Assembly: GCF_021432085.1 (NCBI RefSeq)
Contig: NZ_CP090366.1
Coordinates: 2,914,001 to 2,978,000 of the forward strand
DNA: 64,000 bases
From: Stutzerimonas kunmingensis
Lineage (GTDB): Bacteria > Pseudomonadota > Gammaproteobacteria > Pseudomonadales > Pseudomonadaceae
Reading direction: 5' to 3'
This document shows, in pieces, positions 35,523 to 45,432 of the stretch. Made by a program: the position numbers and the translations under genes. The notes below the pieces were generated by a model. The model saw only the letters and a program-made list of their open reading frames with translations, did no database searches and was not told the DNA's origin. Position 1 is the stretch's first letter. Each line of letters begins with the position of its first letter.

Positions 35523-37709
35523 ATGCTCCGCCTGTTCGTTTCCCTGCTGATGCTGTTAACCCTGCCGCCGCTGTTCGCCGAGCCGGCTCAGCCGAAGACC
35601 GGGCTCGTCCTGTCTGGCGGTGCGGCGCGCGGGCTGGCTCATGTCGGCGTGCTCAAGGCGCTGGAAGAGCAAGGCGTACGCATCGACGCCATCGCCGGCA
35701 CCAGCATGGGCGCGGTCGTCGGCGGGTTATACGCAGCAGGCTACAGCGTTGCCGAACTCGAGCGCCTGGCATTGACCCTCGACTGGCAGCAAGTGCTGTC
35801 CGACGATCCGCCGCGCCAGGACATCCCCTACCGCCGCAAGCAGGACGACCGTGATTTCCTCATCAAGCAGAAGCTCAGCTTCCGCGACGACGGCAGCCTC
35901 GGCCTGCCGCTGGGCGTGATTCAAGGGCAGAACCTCGCGCTGCTGCTCGAGCGCCTGCTGGTGCACGCCAGCGACACCCGCGACTTCGACCAGCTGCCGA
36001 TCCCCTTCCGTGCGGTGGCCACGGATATTGCCAACGATGAAAAGGTGGTCTTTCGCAGCGGCCACCTGCCCCAGGTGATTCGCGCCAGCATGTCGATTCC
36101 GGCCGTGTTCGCACCGGTGGAGCTGGACGGCCGCCTGCTGGTGGATGGCGGCATGGTCGACAACATCCCGATGGACGTGGCACGCGACATGGGCGTCGAC
36201 CGCCTGATCGTGGTGGACATCGGCACGCCGCTCAAGCCGCGCAAGGAATTGCTGACAGTAGTCGACGTGCTCAACCAGACCACCACCATGATGACCCGCC
36301 GCAACTCCGAAGCGCAGCTGGCCACCCTGCAGTCGCAGGACCTTCTGATCCAGCCGCCGTTGGCCGCTTACGGCTCCACCGACTTCGCCCGCGCCGAACA
36401 GCTGGTCGATGCCGGCTACCGTGCCACGTTGGCTCTGGAGGGACGTCTTGCCGAAATGCGCATCACCACCGGTGGCAATCCGGCACTGAGCCTTGCGCGC
36501 TCCAGCGACCCGCGAACACCAGTCATCACCGCTATTAGGGTGGAGAACGACTCGAAGGTCAGCGATGCGGTGATCCGCCGGCATGTCCGCCAGCCACTCG
36601 GTGAACCGCTGGATCTGGAGGACCTGCAGAAGGACATGGGCACCCTCTATGGCCTGGACTATTTCGAGCGCGTGGAATATCGCGTTCAACGCGGCAAGCT
36701 CGGCAATACGTTGGTCATCAACGCCCGCGAGAAGCGCACCGGCACCGATTACCTGCGACTGGGCCTGAGCCTGTCCGACGACTTCCGCGGCGACAGCGTA
36801 TTCAACCTCGGTGCGAGTTATCGGAAGAACGGCATCAACGAACTGGGTGCCGAGTGGCTTACCCGCCTGCAGCTGGGTGATCGGCAGGAACTCTACAGCG
36901 AGTTCTACCAGCCACTGGATGCCGGCTCGCGCTGGTTCGTCGCGCCGAATCTGTTCGTCGAGGCGCAGAACGTCGAGTCCATTCTCGACAACGATCCGAT
37001 TGCCGAGTACCGCCTGCAACGCTACGGCTACGGTCTCAATCTCGGCAGACAGATCGCCAACAATGGCGAGATCCGCTTTGGAATCGGCCAGGCCTGGGGT
37101 GAGGCCGATGTGCGAATCGGCGAACAGGATCTACCCGACTTCAGCTTTACCGAGGGCTACTACGAGCTGCAGTACTCGTTCGACACTCTCGACAACATCG
37201 ACTTTCCCCGCGAAGGCGAGGATATCCGCCTGACCATGCGTCAGTACGACCCCAGCCTGAGTTCGGACCAGCGTTATCGACAGTGGCACCTCAAGCTGGA
37301 CAAGGCACTCAGTCACGGTGCCAACACCTGGGTGCTCGGTGGGCGCTACGGTCGCACGCTGGATGACGCGGAAGTGGTGACGTCGAGCTTTCTGCTTGGC
37401 GGCGCGCGTCAGCTGTCGGGCTTCCGTCAGGATGCCCTGGCCGGCCAGAACGTCAGCCTGGCGCGCATGGTGTACTACCGTCGCGTGACGCCGCGAGCGT
37501 TTCAGCCGCTGGACTTCCCGCTCTATCTCGGTGGATCACTGGAGCGCGGTCGCGCCTGGAATGCCGACAATGCCTTCGACAGCGGCTATATCAACGCCGC
37601 GAGCATCTTTCTCGGCTACGACACGCCACTGGGGCCACTGAACTTCGGCTACGGCTTCAATGACGAGGACGAACAGGCGCTGTACATGAATCTTGGGCGC
37701 AGCTTTTAG
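35523..37709 (+). CDS. plpD: Patatin-like phospholipase with surface-autotransporter barrel (type Vd secretion)
   Basis: 728 residues, the same length as P. aeruginosa PlpD. Signal peptide about 1-19 (ending LFAEP). The patatin domain (about 25-310) has the oxyanion loop GGAARG, nucleophile motif GTSMG and catalytic Asp in DGGMVDN. A POTRA-like domain (about 315-405) and a 16-strand BamA-like barrel (about 410-728) follow, ending in NLGRSF. It is a phospholipase A1 secreted by its own barrel. Start chosen for the signal peptide. Confidence 0.92.
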   Translation: MLRLFVSLLMLLTLPPLFAEPAQPKTGLVLSGGAARGLAHVGVLKALEEQGVRIDAIAGTSMGAVVGGLYAAGYSVAELERLALTLDWQQVLSDDPPRQDIPYRRKQDDRDFLIKQKLSFRDDGSLGLPLGVIQGQNLALLLERLLVHASDTRDFDQLPIPFRAVATDIANDEKVVFRSGHLPQVIRASMSIPAVFAPVELDGRLLVDGGMVDNIPMDVARDMGVDRLIVVDIGTPLKPRKELLTVVDVLNQTTTMMTRRNSEAQLATLQSQDLLIQPPLAAYGSTDFARAEQLVDAGYRATLALEGRLAEMRITTGGNPALSLARSSDPRTPVITAIRVENDSKVSDAVIRRHVRQPLGEPLDLEDLQKDMGTLYGLDYFERVEYRVQRGKLGNTLVINAREKRTGTDYLRLGLSLSDDFRGDSVFNLGASYRKNGINELGAEWLTRLQLGDRQELYSEFYQPLDAGSRWFVAPNLFVEAQNVESILDNDPIAEYRLQRYGYGLNLGRQIANNGEIRFGIGQAWGEADVRIGEQDLPDFSFTEGYYELQYSFDTLDNIDFPREGEDIRLTMRQYDPSLSSDQRYRQWHLKLDKALSHGANTWVLGGRYGRTLDDAEVVTSSFLLGGARQLSGFRQDALAGQNVSLARMVYYRRVTPRAFQPLDFPLYLGGSLERGRAWNADNAFDSGYINAASIFLGYDTPLGPLNFGYGFNDEDEQALYMNLGRSF

Positions 37710-37740
37710 ACCGGCGTGCCCGGCCTGGATCAGCGCCGGT
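37710..37740 (+). terminator. Possible terminator between plpD and marR
   Basis: ACCGGCG and CGCCGGT form a perfect 7-bp stem across a 17-base loop directly after the plpD stop, extending into the 3' end of the convergent marR. There is no clear T-tract, so confidence is low. Confidence 0.3.
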
Positions 37741-38161
37741 CGAGATTGGCCAGGATCCGTGCATGCACCTGCTGGCACTTGCGCAGATCCTCCTCGTCGA
37801 TCCCGGCAAAGGCTTCCTGACGCACCTGTGTGGAAATAGCCTCGATCTTCTCGATCAGCGGCCGTGCCGGCGCACCCAGGGAAATGCGTTTGGCCCGGCG
37901 ATCCTCTGCAGACGCCTTGCGATGCACCAGCCCCTGCGCTTCGAGGCTATCGAGCAAGCGGGCCAGCGTCGGCCCTTCAACGGCAACGCTTTGGGCCAGC
38001 TCGCGCTGGGTGGGTTCGTGATCGAAACGGGCCAGGTGCAACAGCACCAGCCAGCGCGCCTGCGAGAGTCCGAGATCAGCCAGGCGTCGATCCAGTTCAG
38101 CGCGCCAGCCACGAGAAAGTTGTGCCAATTGCATGGCAAAGCGATGTTGCTCGGCGTACAT
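37730..38161 (-). CDS. MarR-family transcriptional regulator
   Basis: 143 residues with the MarR winged helix: recognition helix in VAVEGPTLARLLDSLEAQGLV (about 61-81) and the wing with the conserved D-R pair in AEDRRAKRISL (about 86-96). It is SlyA-like in size. The ATG at 38161 (AGGA upstream) is preferred to a TTG six codons earlier. A perfect palindrome ACTAATTATTAGT lies 21 bases before the start, most likely its own operator. Confidence 0.87.
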   Translation of the reverse strand: MYAEQHRFAMQLAQLSRGWRAELDRRLADLGLSQARWLVLLHLARFDHEPTQRELAQSVAVEGPTLARLLDSLEAQGLVHRKASAEDRRAKRISLGAPARPLIEKIEAISTQVRQEAFAGIDEEDLRKCQQVHARILANLDRR

Positions 38162-38181
38162 GTACGGCCATTCCTGCAAAA

Positions 38182-38194
38182 ACTAATTATTAGT
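38182..38194. promoter_or_regulatory. Palindromic operator upstream of marR
   Basis: ACTAAT-T-ATTAGT, a perfect 13-base AT-rich palindrome in an otherwise GC-rich region, 21 bases upstream of the marR start codon. A second, overlapping repeat TTAG-TGAG-CTAA runs to 38201. MarR/SlyA proteins bind such sites, so negative autoregulation is likely. Confidence 0.65.
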
Positions 38195-38342
38195 GAGCTA
38201 ACCACAGCTCCGGAAAGCAGGCAAGACGACCTTCGAACCCTGATCGAGCGACAGAAGTCGTAATGATGGCACGGCGGGCGTTGCAGCCCGGCAGACGCCC
38301 GCGGTCGCAGCAGCTTCAGACCGAGCTGCAGGATGCACCTGG

Positions 38343-40466
38343 TTACAATTCGAACTCGACCTGCAGTGCGGCACGCACGCAATAAAGCACCTGTTCGGGT
38401 ACCCGCCCAGCGAACTGCTCGGCCACGGCGCTCACCGGTGGCAGCTCGCCCTCTCCGTCGAGAAAGGCCTCCTGGATTTCCCCGAGCAGATCCTCGGGCA
38501 GATCCAGCGCCTGTTCCAGGCTCAGCTGTTGCAGACCGATGGCTTCGGCGAGCATTGCGTAGACGTTCTTCTCACTGCAGTCGAGCTGACGCGCGATCTG
38601 TGCAGGCGTCATGCCTGCGCGCGCCAGCGTGATCAATTCGTGTCGCAGATCGGCAGGTGACTTGGCCACTTCGACGCTGCCTTGCAGAACCTCCAGGAAG
38701 GCCTGACCGTAGCGCTCCAGCTTGCGCGCGCCGACACCGCTGATGGTGGCCATGTCCGACAGCGAGGCCGGCTGGCTGCGTAGCATCTCCAGCAGCGTGG
38801 CATCCGGGAAAATCACATACGGCGGCACACCGTGTTCTTCGGCCAGTTTGCGGCGCAAGGTGCGCAGCGCTTCCCAGGTTTCCCGTTCCTCGCTGCGCAC
38901 CAGCTGGCTGGCGGCACTAGCTGCCGGCTTCGGTGCCTTGCTGGTCAGATCTCGGCGAAGTTCGAGGTTCACCTCTCCACGCAGCAATGGCCGGCAGCTG
39001 TCACTCAGACGCAGCCCACCGAAACCATCCAGGTCAACGTCCGCCAGCCCGCGCGCCACCAGCTGGCGAAACAGCGAACGCCACTCAGCCTCAGCCAGCG
39101 CCTTGCCCATACCGAACACGGACAGATGCTGATGGCCCAGGCCGCGGACCTTGTCATTGTCACGCCCGAGGAGGATGTCCACCAGATGGCCGACGCCGTA
39201 ACGCTGGCCGCTGCGGTAGATCGCCGATAGCGCCTGACGGGCGGGCTCGGTGGCATTCCAGGTCTGCACGCCATCGACGCAGTTGTCGCAATGACCGCAG
39301 GGCTTGGGCAGCTCTTCATCGAAATACGCGAGCAGCGCCTGGCGCCGGCAGCGGGTTTCCTCGCAAAGCGCCAGCATGGCATCGAGCTTGTGCTGCTCGA
39401 CGCGCTTGTGCCGCTCGTCGCCTTCGGAGTTATTGAGCATCTGCTTGAGGAAGATCACATCCTGCAGGCCATAGGCCATCCAGGCGTCGGCAGGCAGCCC
39501 GTCGCGCCCTGCCCGTCCGGTTTCCTGATAGTAGGCTTCCAGCGACTTGGGCAGATCGAGGTGGGCGACGAAGCGCACGTTGGGCTTGTCGATCCCCATG
39601 CCGAAGGCGATGGTCGCGACCATGATCAGGCCTTCCTCGTTGAGGAAACGCTTCTGGTGATAGGCGCGCAGCTCGTTGGGCAGGCCCGCGTGGTAAGGCA
39701 GTGCCGGGAAGCCCTGCTCGCTGAGGAACGCAGCCAGGTCATCGACCTTCTTGCGCGACATGCAATAGACAATGCCGGCATCGCCGCGGCGTTCGGCTAG
39801 GAAACCCAGCAGCTGCTTGCGCGGCTGCTCCTTGGGCACAATGCGATAGAAGATGTTCGGTCGGTCGAAACTGGAGAGAAACCGTTCGGCGTTCTCCAGA
39901 TGCAGACGCTGGACGATTTCTTCCCGCGTCCGCTTGTCCGCCGTCGCGGTCAGCGCAATACGCGGCACACCAGGAAACAGTTCGGCCAGCTGGCCCAGCT
40001 GCATGTACTCGGGACGGAAATCGTGCCCCCACTGGGAGACGCAATGGGCCTCGTCGATGGCAAACAGGGCGATATCCAGCCGCTGCAGGAAGGCCAGCAT
40101 GCGGGGCTGAACCAGTCGCTCAGGCGCGAGATAGAGCATCTTGATCTCGTTGCGCCGGATGCGCTCAGCGATCTCGCGCTGCTCATCGGCGCTCAGCGTC
40201 GAGTTGAGCGCAACGGCCGAGACGCCCAGCTCGTCGAGTGTCGCGACCTGGTCGTCCATCAGCGCGATCAGCGGCGAAACCACCACCGCCAGTCCTTCGC
40301 GCAAGAGCGCCGGAACCTGGTAGCACAGGGACTTGCCGCCGCCGGTCGGCATCAGTACCAGCGCATCGCCGCCACTGCCGACACGCTCGATGATCGCGCC
40401 CTGGTTGCCACGAAACGCGTCGTAGCCGAATACGTCTTTAAGGATGCGCTGTGCCTGGTCGAGCAT
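38343..40466 (-). CDS. recQ: ATP-dependent DNA helicase RecQ
   Basis: 707 residues, somewhat longer than E. coli RecQ (about 610). Walker A PTGGGKS (40-46), DEAH box (138-141), motif [12 protein letters not shown], zinc-binding RQC cysteines in CEETRCRRQ and CGHCDNC, winged helix, and an HRDC domain (about 530-600). A further C-terminal region (about 610-707) with a helix-turn-helix-like [20 protein letters not shown] is an extension seen in Pseudomonas RecQ. Start at 40466 follows the usual [15 protein letters not shown]. Confidence 0.95.
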   Translation of the reverse strand: MLDQAQRILKDVFGYDAFRGNQGAIIERVGSGGDALVLMPTGGGKSLCYQVPALLREGLAVVVSPLIALMDDQVATLDELGVSAVALNSTLSADEQREIAERIRRNEIKMLYLAPERLVQPRMLAFLQRLDIALFAIDEAHCVSQWGHDFRPEYMQLGQLAELFPGVPRIALTATADKRTREEIVQRLHLENAERFLSSFDRPNIFYRIVPKEQPRKQLLGFLAERRGDAGIVYCMSRKKVDDLAAFLSEQGFPALPYHAGLPNELRAYHQKRFLNEEGLIMVATIAFGMGIDKPNVRFVAHLDLPKSLEAYYQETGRAGRDGLPADAWMAYGLQDVIFLKQMLNNSEGDERHKRVEQHKLDAMLALCEETRCRRQALLAYFDEELPKPCGHCDNCVDGVQTWNATEPARQALSAIYRSGQRYGVGHLVDILLGRDNDKVRGLGHQHLSVFGMGKALAEAEWRSLFRQLVARGLADVDLDGFGGLRLSDSCRPLLRGEVNLELRRDLTSKAPKPAASAASQLVRSEERETWEALRTLRRKLAEEHGVPPYVIFPDATLLEMLRSQPASLSDMATISGVGARKLERYGQAFLEVLQGSVEVAKSPADLRHELITLARAGMTPAQIARQLDCSEKNVYAMLAEAIGLQQLSLEQALDLPEDLLGEIQEAFLDGEGELPPVSAVAEQFAGRVPEQVLYCVRAALQVEFEL

Positions 40467-40626
40467 GCCGGTCTCCGAAACAAGGCGCGCAGTATACGCG
40501 AGCGAACCATGGAGTTCAGGATCGCGCGGCCAATACGGACGAGGCGTCATCCGAAGGCACGAGTAGCCTGCGCCCCCCGCCTCGTCTAGAATCCGGGTTG
40601 TCTTCCAGCCCCCAAGGTAGTTCCCG

Positions 40627-41214
40627 ATGTCATTCGCCGAGCAACTCGCCCGCCTGCAAGTCTTTCTTGATGCAGATGACCTGCACGAGGAAGCACTGGA
40701 TTACATCGCCGCCCATGGCTACCTGACAGCGCTGTGCATCTGCTCCGAACAGGTGCCCGAGCGTGAATGGATCGACGCGCTGTTCTCCGAACCACCCAAA
40801 TACAAGGACGACACCGAGCGGGAAGCCATCGAGGCCACGCTGGTTCAGCTCAAGGCACATATTGCTCGCCAGCTGGCCAGTGACGAGGACATGGAACTGC
40901 CGTGCGACCTGGACCTGGGTGAAGAGCCGGATGAATCCGATCTGCGCGGTTGGTGCATCGGCTTCATGGAAGGCGTGTTCATGCGCGAGGCGATCTGGTT
41001 CGAGGACTCCGAAGAGGAAGTCAGCGAACTGCTGCTGCCGATCATGGTCGGTTCGGGCCTGTTCGACGAGCAACCGGAATTCGCCGATATCGCCGACAAC
41101 CCGGAGCTGGTCGACGAAATGGTGGCGCAGATCCCCGAGCTACTGACGGCCCTCTACCTGATCTGCCATGCCCCCGAGGAAAAGCCAGCCCTGCTCAAGC
41201 CGCGTCGCCACTGA
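40627..41214 (+). CDS. YecA/YgfB-family protein (UPF0149)
   Basis: 195 residues, acidic and helical. [18 protein letters not shown] (about 41-58) and [17 protein letters not shown] (about 117-133) are UPF0149 signatures. The C-terminal SEC-C metal motif of YecA is absent, so it resembles YgfB more. In Pseudomonas, YgfB-type proteins repress ampDh3 through AlpA; whether this one does is unknown. It is divergent from recQ. Confidence 0.8.
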   Translation: MSFAEQLARLQVFLDADDLHEEALDYIAAHGYLTALCICSEQVPEREWIDALFSEPPKYKDDTEREAIEATLVQLKAHIARQLASDEDMELPCDLDLGEEPDESDLRGWCIGFMEGVFMREAIWFEDSEEEVSELLLPIMVGSGLFDEQPEFADIADNPELVDEMVAQIPELLTALYLICHAPEEKPALLKPRRH

Positions 41215-41268
41215 CCGGCTGCGACATGGCCAAGCGTCAAGGTGGGCGTCACGCTCACCTGCAACGGT

Positions 41269-41290
41269 GCGACTGCCGGAGCGCAGTCGC
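41269..41290 (+). terminator. Stem-loop after the YecA-family gene
   Basis: GCGACTGC and GCAGTCGC form a perfect 8-bp stem with a 6-base loop, 55 bases after the stop codon. No T-tract follows. The rest of the 239-base spacer to 41453 shows no gene; a 34-codon frame from 41226 has no ribosome binding site. Confidence 0.35.
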
Positions 41291-41453
41291 CGGCGCGTCG
41301 CCCCACTGCCGGACCTGTCCCGCTGGCTAGCACCACAGGAGGGAAAGGCATTGTTCTGCTCATTTCGATGCCCATCGCGAATATCTGACGACGCTGACGT
41401 GAGCCAGCCGCGCACAGATCGCAGCGAATCGAAGAACCGGGCTGACTAGTACC

Positions 41454-41873
41454 ATGGCCCATCGCGATATCCGGCAGCATCGCAACCCTCTGATCCGATC
41501 GATCCTGCTCGGCGTCGGCTGGCTGGCCGTTGTGCTGGGCGTCGTCGGCATCTTCCTGCCCGTCCTGCCGACCACGCCATTTTTGCTGCTGGCCGCGGCC
41601 TGTTTCGTGCGTAGCTCGCAACGTTTCTATGACTGGCTGGTAGGCCACCCACGGCTCGGTCCGTGGTTTCGTGACTACTTGGAAGGGAACGGTATTCCGC
41701 TCAAGGGCAAGGTATACGCCATCGCCACCATGTGGATAAGCATCGGCATATCCTGCTGGCTGGTGCCACTGATGTGGGCCCGCATCGGGATGCTACTGAG
41801 CGCGGCGCTGGTGACGCTCTACATCCTCAGGCAGAGAACATTGCCGGTCAGCAATGACACTGGTTTCAGGTAA
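41454..41873 (+). CDS. YbaN-family (DUF454) inner membrane protein
   Basis: 139 residues with three or four hydrophobic segments. GIFLPVLPTTPFLLLAAACF (about 32-51) followed by RSSQRFYDWLVGHPRLG is the DUF454 hallmark. The cellular role is not known; some relatives are Fur-regulated. It stands alone between two inverted gene neighbours. Confidence 0.85.
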   Translation: MAHRDIRQHRNPLIRSILLGVGWLAVVLGVVGIFLPVLPTTPFLLLAAACFVRSSQRFYDWLVGHPRLGPWFRDYLEGNGIPLKGKVYAIATMWISIGISCWLVPLMWARIGMLLSAALVTLYILRQRTLPVSNDTGFR

Positions 41874-41913
41874 ATCAGCTCCGCACGGCCATAGCGCTTT
41901 CGCTCGCATACCT

Positions 41914-42498
41914 CTAGGTGTCGGCATGATTACGCTGATATACCTCCCGCCCCATCGCATCGATCTGGCCCTCGATCAAGGCGTCGAACGGAAGGAGCAA
42001 CTCATCGAATCGGCTGGGGCTTTCCAGTAGGTTAAGTGCCGTAACGATCGCCTCGATTGTCGACAACGCGCCGGGCATTGGCGCTTTGCGCAAGCGGTAG
42101 CGGGAGCTCAGCCCTTCTGGCAACGCAACCCGCGGCAACCCAGCCAGCCATGGATTGACGTGAAGGATCTTGCGCGCCTTTCGCCAGGTCCCATCCGGCA
42201 CGATCAGGCGCACGGGTTGGGCGGCATCGGCCAGACTCCCTAGCGGTAAGGCATCTTCGCCGGGAAATAACAGGTAGCTCGGCCGTGCGGCATCGCAATC
42301 GGCCTCGAAGCGCTCGCCCACCCGCAGTTCTGCATTGCGCAGCCCCAACGCGGCCAGGCGCGCCGTATTGAGCGCATGACTCGCTTCACTGGAATGCTGG
42401 AGGATGAGCACCTGGGTACGGCTATCCAGCGCAGGTATCAGCGCGCAAAGGCACAGGGAAGACGGGCGCTGGCAGCGTGAGCATCGTGGACGGGACAT
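41914..42498 (-). CDS. tapT: tRNA-uridine aminocarboxypropyltransferase (DTW domain)
   Basis: 194 residues. The N-terminal Cys knuckles CSRCQRPSSLCLC (6-18) and the DGTW motif in VPDGTWRKARK (about 101-111) mark the TDD superfamily. The E. coli relative TapT (YfiP) installs acp3U at position 47 of tRNAs using SAM. Only one DTW gene is seen here, and other DTW subfamilies cannot be ruled out. Confidence 0.82.
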   Translation of the reverse strand: MSRPRCSRCQRPSSLCLCALIPALDSRTQVLILQHSSEASHALNTARLAALGLRNAELRVGERFEADCDAARPSYLLFPGEDALPLGSLADAAQPVRLIVPDGTWRKARKILHVNPWLAGLPRVALPEGLSSRYRLRKAPMPGALSTIEAIVTALNLLESPSRFDELLLPFDALIEGQIDAMGREVYQRNHADT

Positions 42499-42584
42499 GG
42501 TTCACCTCGGCGGCGGAGTCTGCCATAACGGCCACTGCTCTGCAGAGCGACTATGCTTGCGACGTCCCCGCATGAGGAGCAGGC

Positions 42585-43256
42585 ATGATCACCGTCCACC
42601 ATTTGAACCACTCCCGCTCGCACCGCGTCCTGTGGCTGCTGGAAGAACTGGAACTGCTTTACGAGCTGAAGCGTTATCCGCGCGACCCGAAGACCATGCT
42701 CGCGCCAGCAGAGCTGAAAGCCGTACACCCACTGGGCAAGTCTCCAGTGATCACCGACGACGACCTGACGCTGGCCGAATCGGCAGCCATCCTCGAATAC
42801 CTGCTGGAACGCTATGGCAACGGACGCCTGATGCCGCAGGGCGGCACTCCGGAATACCGTCGTTTTCGCTACTGGATGCATTACGCGGAAGGCTCTGCGA
42901 TGCCCCCACTGCTACTGCGGCTGGTATTCGACCGCGTCGCCAATGGGCCGATGCCGTTCTTTGTTCGCCCTATCGCGCGCGCAATCGCCAAGGGCGCTAA
43001 CAGCGCCTTCATCGGGCCACAACTGAAGACCCATCTCGATTACATGGAAGCGGAACTGGAGAAGTCCGACTGGTTTGCAGGCAGCACGTTCAGCGCAGCG
43101 GATATACAGATGAGCTTCCCGCTGGAAGCTGCCCGTTCCAGAGCCGGCCTGGACGAGAGTCGCCCACGCCTGATGGATTTTTTGCAGCGGATACAGCAGC
43201 GGCCCGCTTACAAACGAGCCGTGGAGCGCGGAGGACCCGCCTTGCCCACCGCGTAG
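42585..43256 (+). CDS. Glutathione S-transferase family protein
   Basis: 223 residues: thioredoxin-like domain (about 1-80) with the catalytic-Ser region NHSRSHRVLWLLEEL and the cis-Pro/Glu-Ser glutathione site GKSPVITDDDLTLAESAAI, then an all-helical domain (about 90-210). Acts in detoxification or redox chemistry; natural substrate unknown. Its ATG is 86 bases from the divergent tapT start. Confidence 0.87.
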   Translation: MITVHHLNHSRSHRVLWLLEELELLYELKRYPRDPKTMLAPAELKAVHPLGKSPVITDDDLTLAESAAILEYLLERYGNGRLMPQGGTPEYRRFRYWMHYAEGSAMPPLLLRLVFDRVANGPMPFFVRPIARAIAKGANSAFIGPQLKTHLDYMEAELEKSDWFAGSTFSAADIQMSFPLEAARSRAGLDESRPRLMDFLQRIQQRPAYKRAVERGGPALPTA

Positions 43257-43268
43257 ACGCCACCAAAC

Positions 43269-43391
43269 TCAGCGGCGACGGTGATCCTGCTCGCGCGGGG
43301 CACGTACCGGGATGGGTTGCATACGAGGCGGTTCGATCAAACCAAGAGCGACCGCCAACTTCCAGAACATCTCATTGAGCCTTGCTTTCAT
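43269..43391 (-). CDS. 40-residue ORF, PA1414-like small protein
   Basis: A frame of 40 codons with AGGAGG ten bases before the ATG. The product has an amphipathic helix-like start (MKARLNEMFWKLAVALGLIE) then a Pro/Arg-rich basic tail ending HRRR. From memory it resembles the PA1414 family of small Pseudomonas proteins; the PA1414 locus of P. aeruginosa is also described as an oxygen-responsive sRNA (SicX). I found no clear Anr box upstream here. It ends 12 bases from the convergent GST gene. Confidence 0.55.
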   Translation of the reverse strand: MKARLNEMFWKLAVALGLIEPPRMQPIPVRAPREQDHRRR

Positions 43392-43584
43392 GGTCACACC
43401 CTCCTGCGATATAACGGGCTACATCGGAGCCATGCGGGCTTCGTGGACAGCATAATTCAACTTCGGCTCCCGCGCTCGTGCCCTTTGCAAGCGCAATCCC
43501 CGAATGGAACGCCGCTTTGTTACGGCGCTTTACAACTGCGACCGAGGCGGCGCAAAGGCGTTCAAACGAATTCACTGCCGGTCT

Positions 43585-45306
43585 TCAGTTGCGATCGGCC
43601 TTGCGTCGATAAGGGAACACATCGATCACCTTGCCGCCGCTGATGGCGTCCTGCAGCCCTTTCCAGTAATCAGCATCGTAGAGCTCGCCATGCAAGCTGG
43701 CGAAAAGCCGGCGCTGGCCATGGTCGGCGAACAGAAAGCGCGGGAATTCCTCGGGAAATACATCGTTCGGCCCCACCGAATACCAGGGCTCGGACGCCAT
43801 TTCATCCTCGGGATAGCGCGGCGGCGGAATATGGCGGAAATTCACTTCGGTCAGAAAGCTGATCTCGTCATAGTCGTAGAACACCACCCGACCATGGCGG
43901 GTGACGCCGAAGTTCTTCAGCAGCATGTCGCCGGGAAAGATATTCGCCGCCGCCAACTGTTTGATCGCCAGCCCGTAGTCTTCCAGCACCTCGCGCACCT
44001 GCTCATCGCTGGCATGCTCGAGATAGAGATTCAGCGGTGTCATGCGCCGCTCGGTCCAGCAATGCCGCACCAGCACCGTGTCACCCTGCACCTCGACCGT
44101 TGACGGCGCGACTTCCAGCAATTCGGCCAGGCATTCCGGATCGAACTTGGCCTTGGGGAAGCGAAAGTCGGCAAACTCCTGGGTGTCGGCCATCCGCCCT
44201 ACCCGGTCGACGCTCTTCACCAGGCGATACTTCTCGATCACCGTGGCCCGGTTGACGCTCTTGATCGGCGAGAAACGGTCTTTGATCAGCTTGAACACCG
44301 TATTGAAGCCCGGCAGCGTGAATACCGTCATCACCATGCCGCGAACGCCGGGCGCCATGACGAAGCGGTCGTCGGTATTGGCCAGGTGATCGATCAGCGC
44401 ACGATAGAACTCCGACTTGCCATGCTTGTAGAAGCCGATCGAGGTGTACAGCTCGGCGATGTGCTTGCCGGGCAGGATGCGCTTGAGAAAGCCGACGAAC
44501 TCCGCGGGAATCGGCACCTCGACCATGAAATACGAGCGAGTGAAGGAAAAGATGATCGACACCTCCGCCTCGTCGGTGATCAGCGCGTCGGCAATGATGC
44601 CTTCACCCTCGCGGTGCAGTAGTGGGATGACCAGCGGCCACTGTTCGTCGCGGGTGAAGATCCGCCCAAGCAGGTATGCCCCCTTGTTGCGATAGAGCAC
44701 CGAGACGAACAGCTCCACGGTCAGCTCCGGATCCTTGCAGACCCAGTCGGGCAGGGTCTCGTGCAATTGCGCCTGCAGGCGTCGCTGGTCTCCTGGCAAG
44801 TCGCAGTAGGGCACGGCGAATGCGTAATCGCCAAGGATCTGTTCGAGCATCCCGCTCAAGTCGCCGTTGGGCTGGTAGGTACGGGTTTGCGCCAGCCGTT
44901 CATGAGCACGCACCGCCGGTCGCGTGGTATGGATGAACATGGTGCCGTCGCTGATGCAGTCATGGCTGAACAGCCCACAGAAGATGGAGTTGTACCAGGT
45001 CTCCGACAGCTCGTCGTCGAAGCGTGGGTTGATCAACTCGATGTAGGCACTTTTGATCTGCGGCCATGCCTCGACCTGAAGCAGGTCGGCGTGATCGAAA
45101 CCGGCCAGCAGGCCGCGCCGGGTTTCACCAACCTTCTCTTCGTAGAGGTTGATCCGCGCCGCCGATGCGCGCTGCGCTTCCTGCCATTGCGCCTGCTCGA
45201 AGCGCGCCCGCGCGCCTTCGGTGATCAGGCGAAAGTGCTCTCGGTAGTCGTCGAAGCCCAGGAGGATCTGCCGAGCGATTTCAGCGGCCAGTTTCTGCTG
45301 CACCAT
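43585..45306 (-). CDS. aceK: Isocitrate dehydrogenase kinase/phosphatase
   Basis: 573 residues, full length. It phosphorylates and dephosphorylates isocitrate dehydrogenase to divert carbon to the glyoxylate shunt. The ATP-binding loop [16 protein letters not shown] (about 313-328) and catalytic-region [16 protein letters not shown] (about 478-493) are conserved. The ATG at 45306 gives [22 protein letters not shown]; an in-frame ATG seven codons earlier lacks a conserved sequence. aceA/aceB are not nearby. Confidence 0.95.
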   Translation of the reverse strand: MVQQKLAAEIARQILLGFDDYREHFRLITEGARARFEQAQWQEAQRASAARINLYEEKVGETRRGLLAGFDHADLLQVEAWPQIKSAYIELINPRFDDELSETWYNSIFCGLFSHDCISDGTMFIHTTRPAVRAHERLAQTRTYQPNGDLSGMLEQILGDYAFAVPYCDLPGDQRRLQAQLHETLPDWVCKDPELTVELFVSVLYRNKGAYLLGRIFTRDEQWPLVIPLLHREGEGIIADALITDEAEVSIIFSFTRSYFMVEVPIPAEFVGFLKRILPGKHIAELYTSIGFYKHGKSEFYRALIDHLANTDDRFVMAPGVRGMVMTVFTLPGFNTVFKLIKDRFSPIKSVNRATVIEKYRLVKSVDRVGRMADTQEFADFRFPKAKFDPECLAELLEVAPSTVEVQGDTVLVRHCWTERRMTPLNLYLEHASDEQVREVLEDYGLAIKQLAAANIFPGDMLLKNFGVTRHGRVVFYDYDEISFLTEVNFRHIPPPRYPEDEMASEPWYSVGPNDVFPEEFPRFLFADHGQRRLFASLHGELYDADYWKGLQDAISGGKVIDVFPYRRKADRN

Positions 45307-45432
45307 GTTGCACCCACTGCAGGACATGAACGTCCGCCGAGCTTAGCAGCACGCCGTTTGAAAGTCGGTTTCGGATTGCCAGTTGGTTAATGAGCGACAA
45401 CACTTGCAGCTCCCTCCCGGTGGAGCCGCCTC

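Noticed and set aside
41221-41430. A 34-codon frame with Cys residues after the YecA-family gene
   Set aside because: No ribosome binding site, spans the hairpin at 41269-41290, and the cysteine pattern is likely chance in GC-rich DNA.
43430-43520. Possible Anr/FNR box upstream of the 40-residue ORF (TTGCGCTTGCAA)
   Set aside because: The spacing is 12 rather than the 14 bases of TTGAT-N4-ATCAA and its distance to a -10 does not fit.
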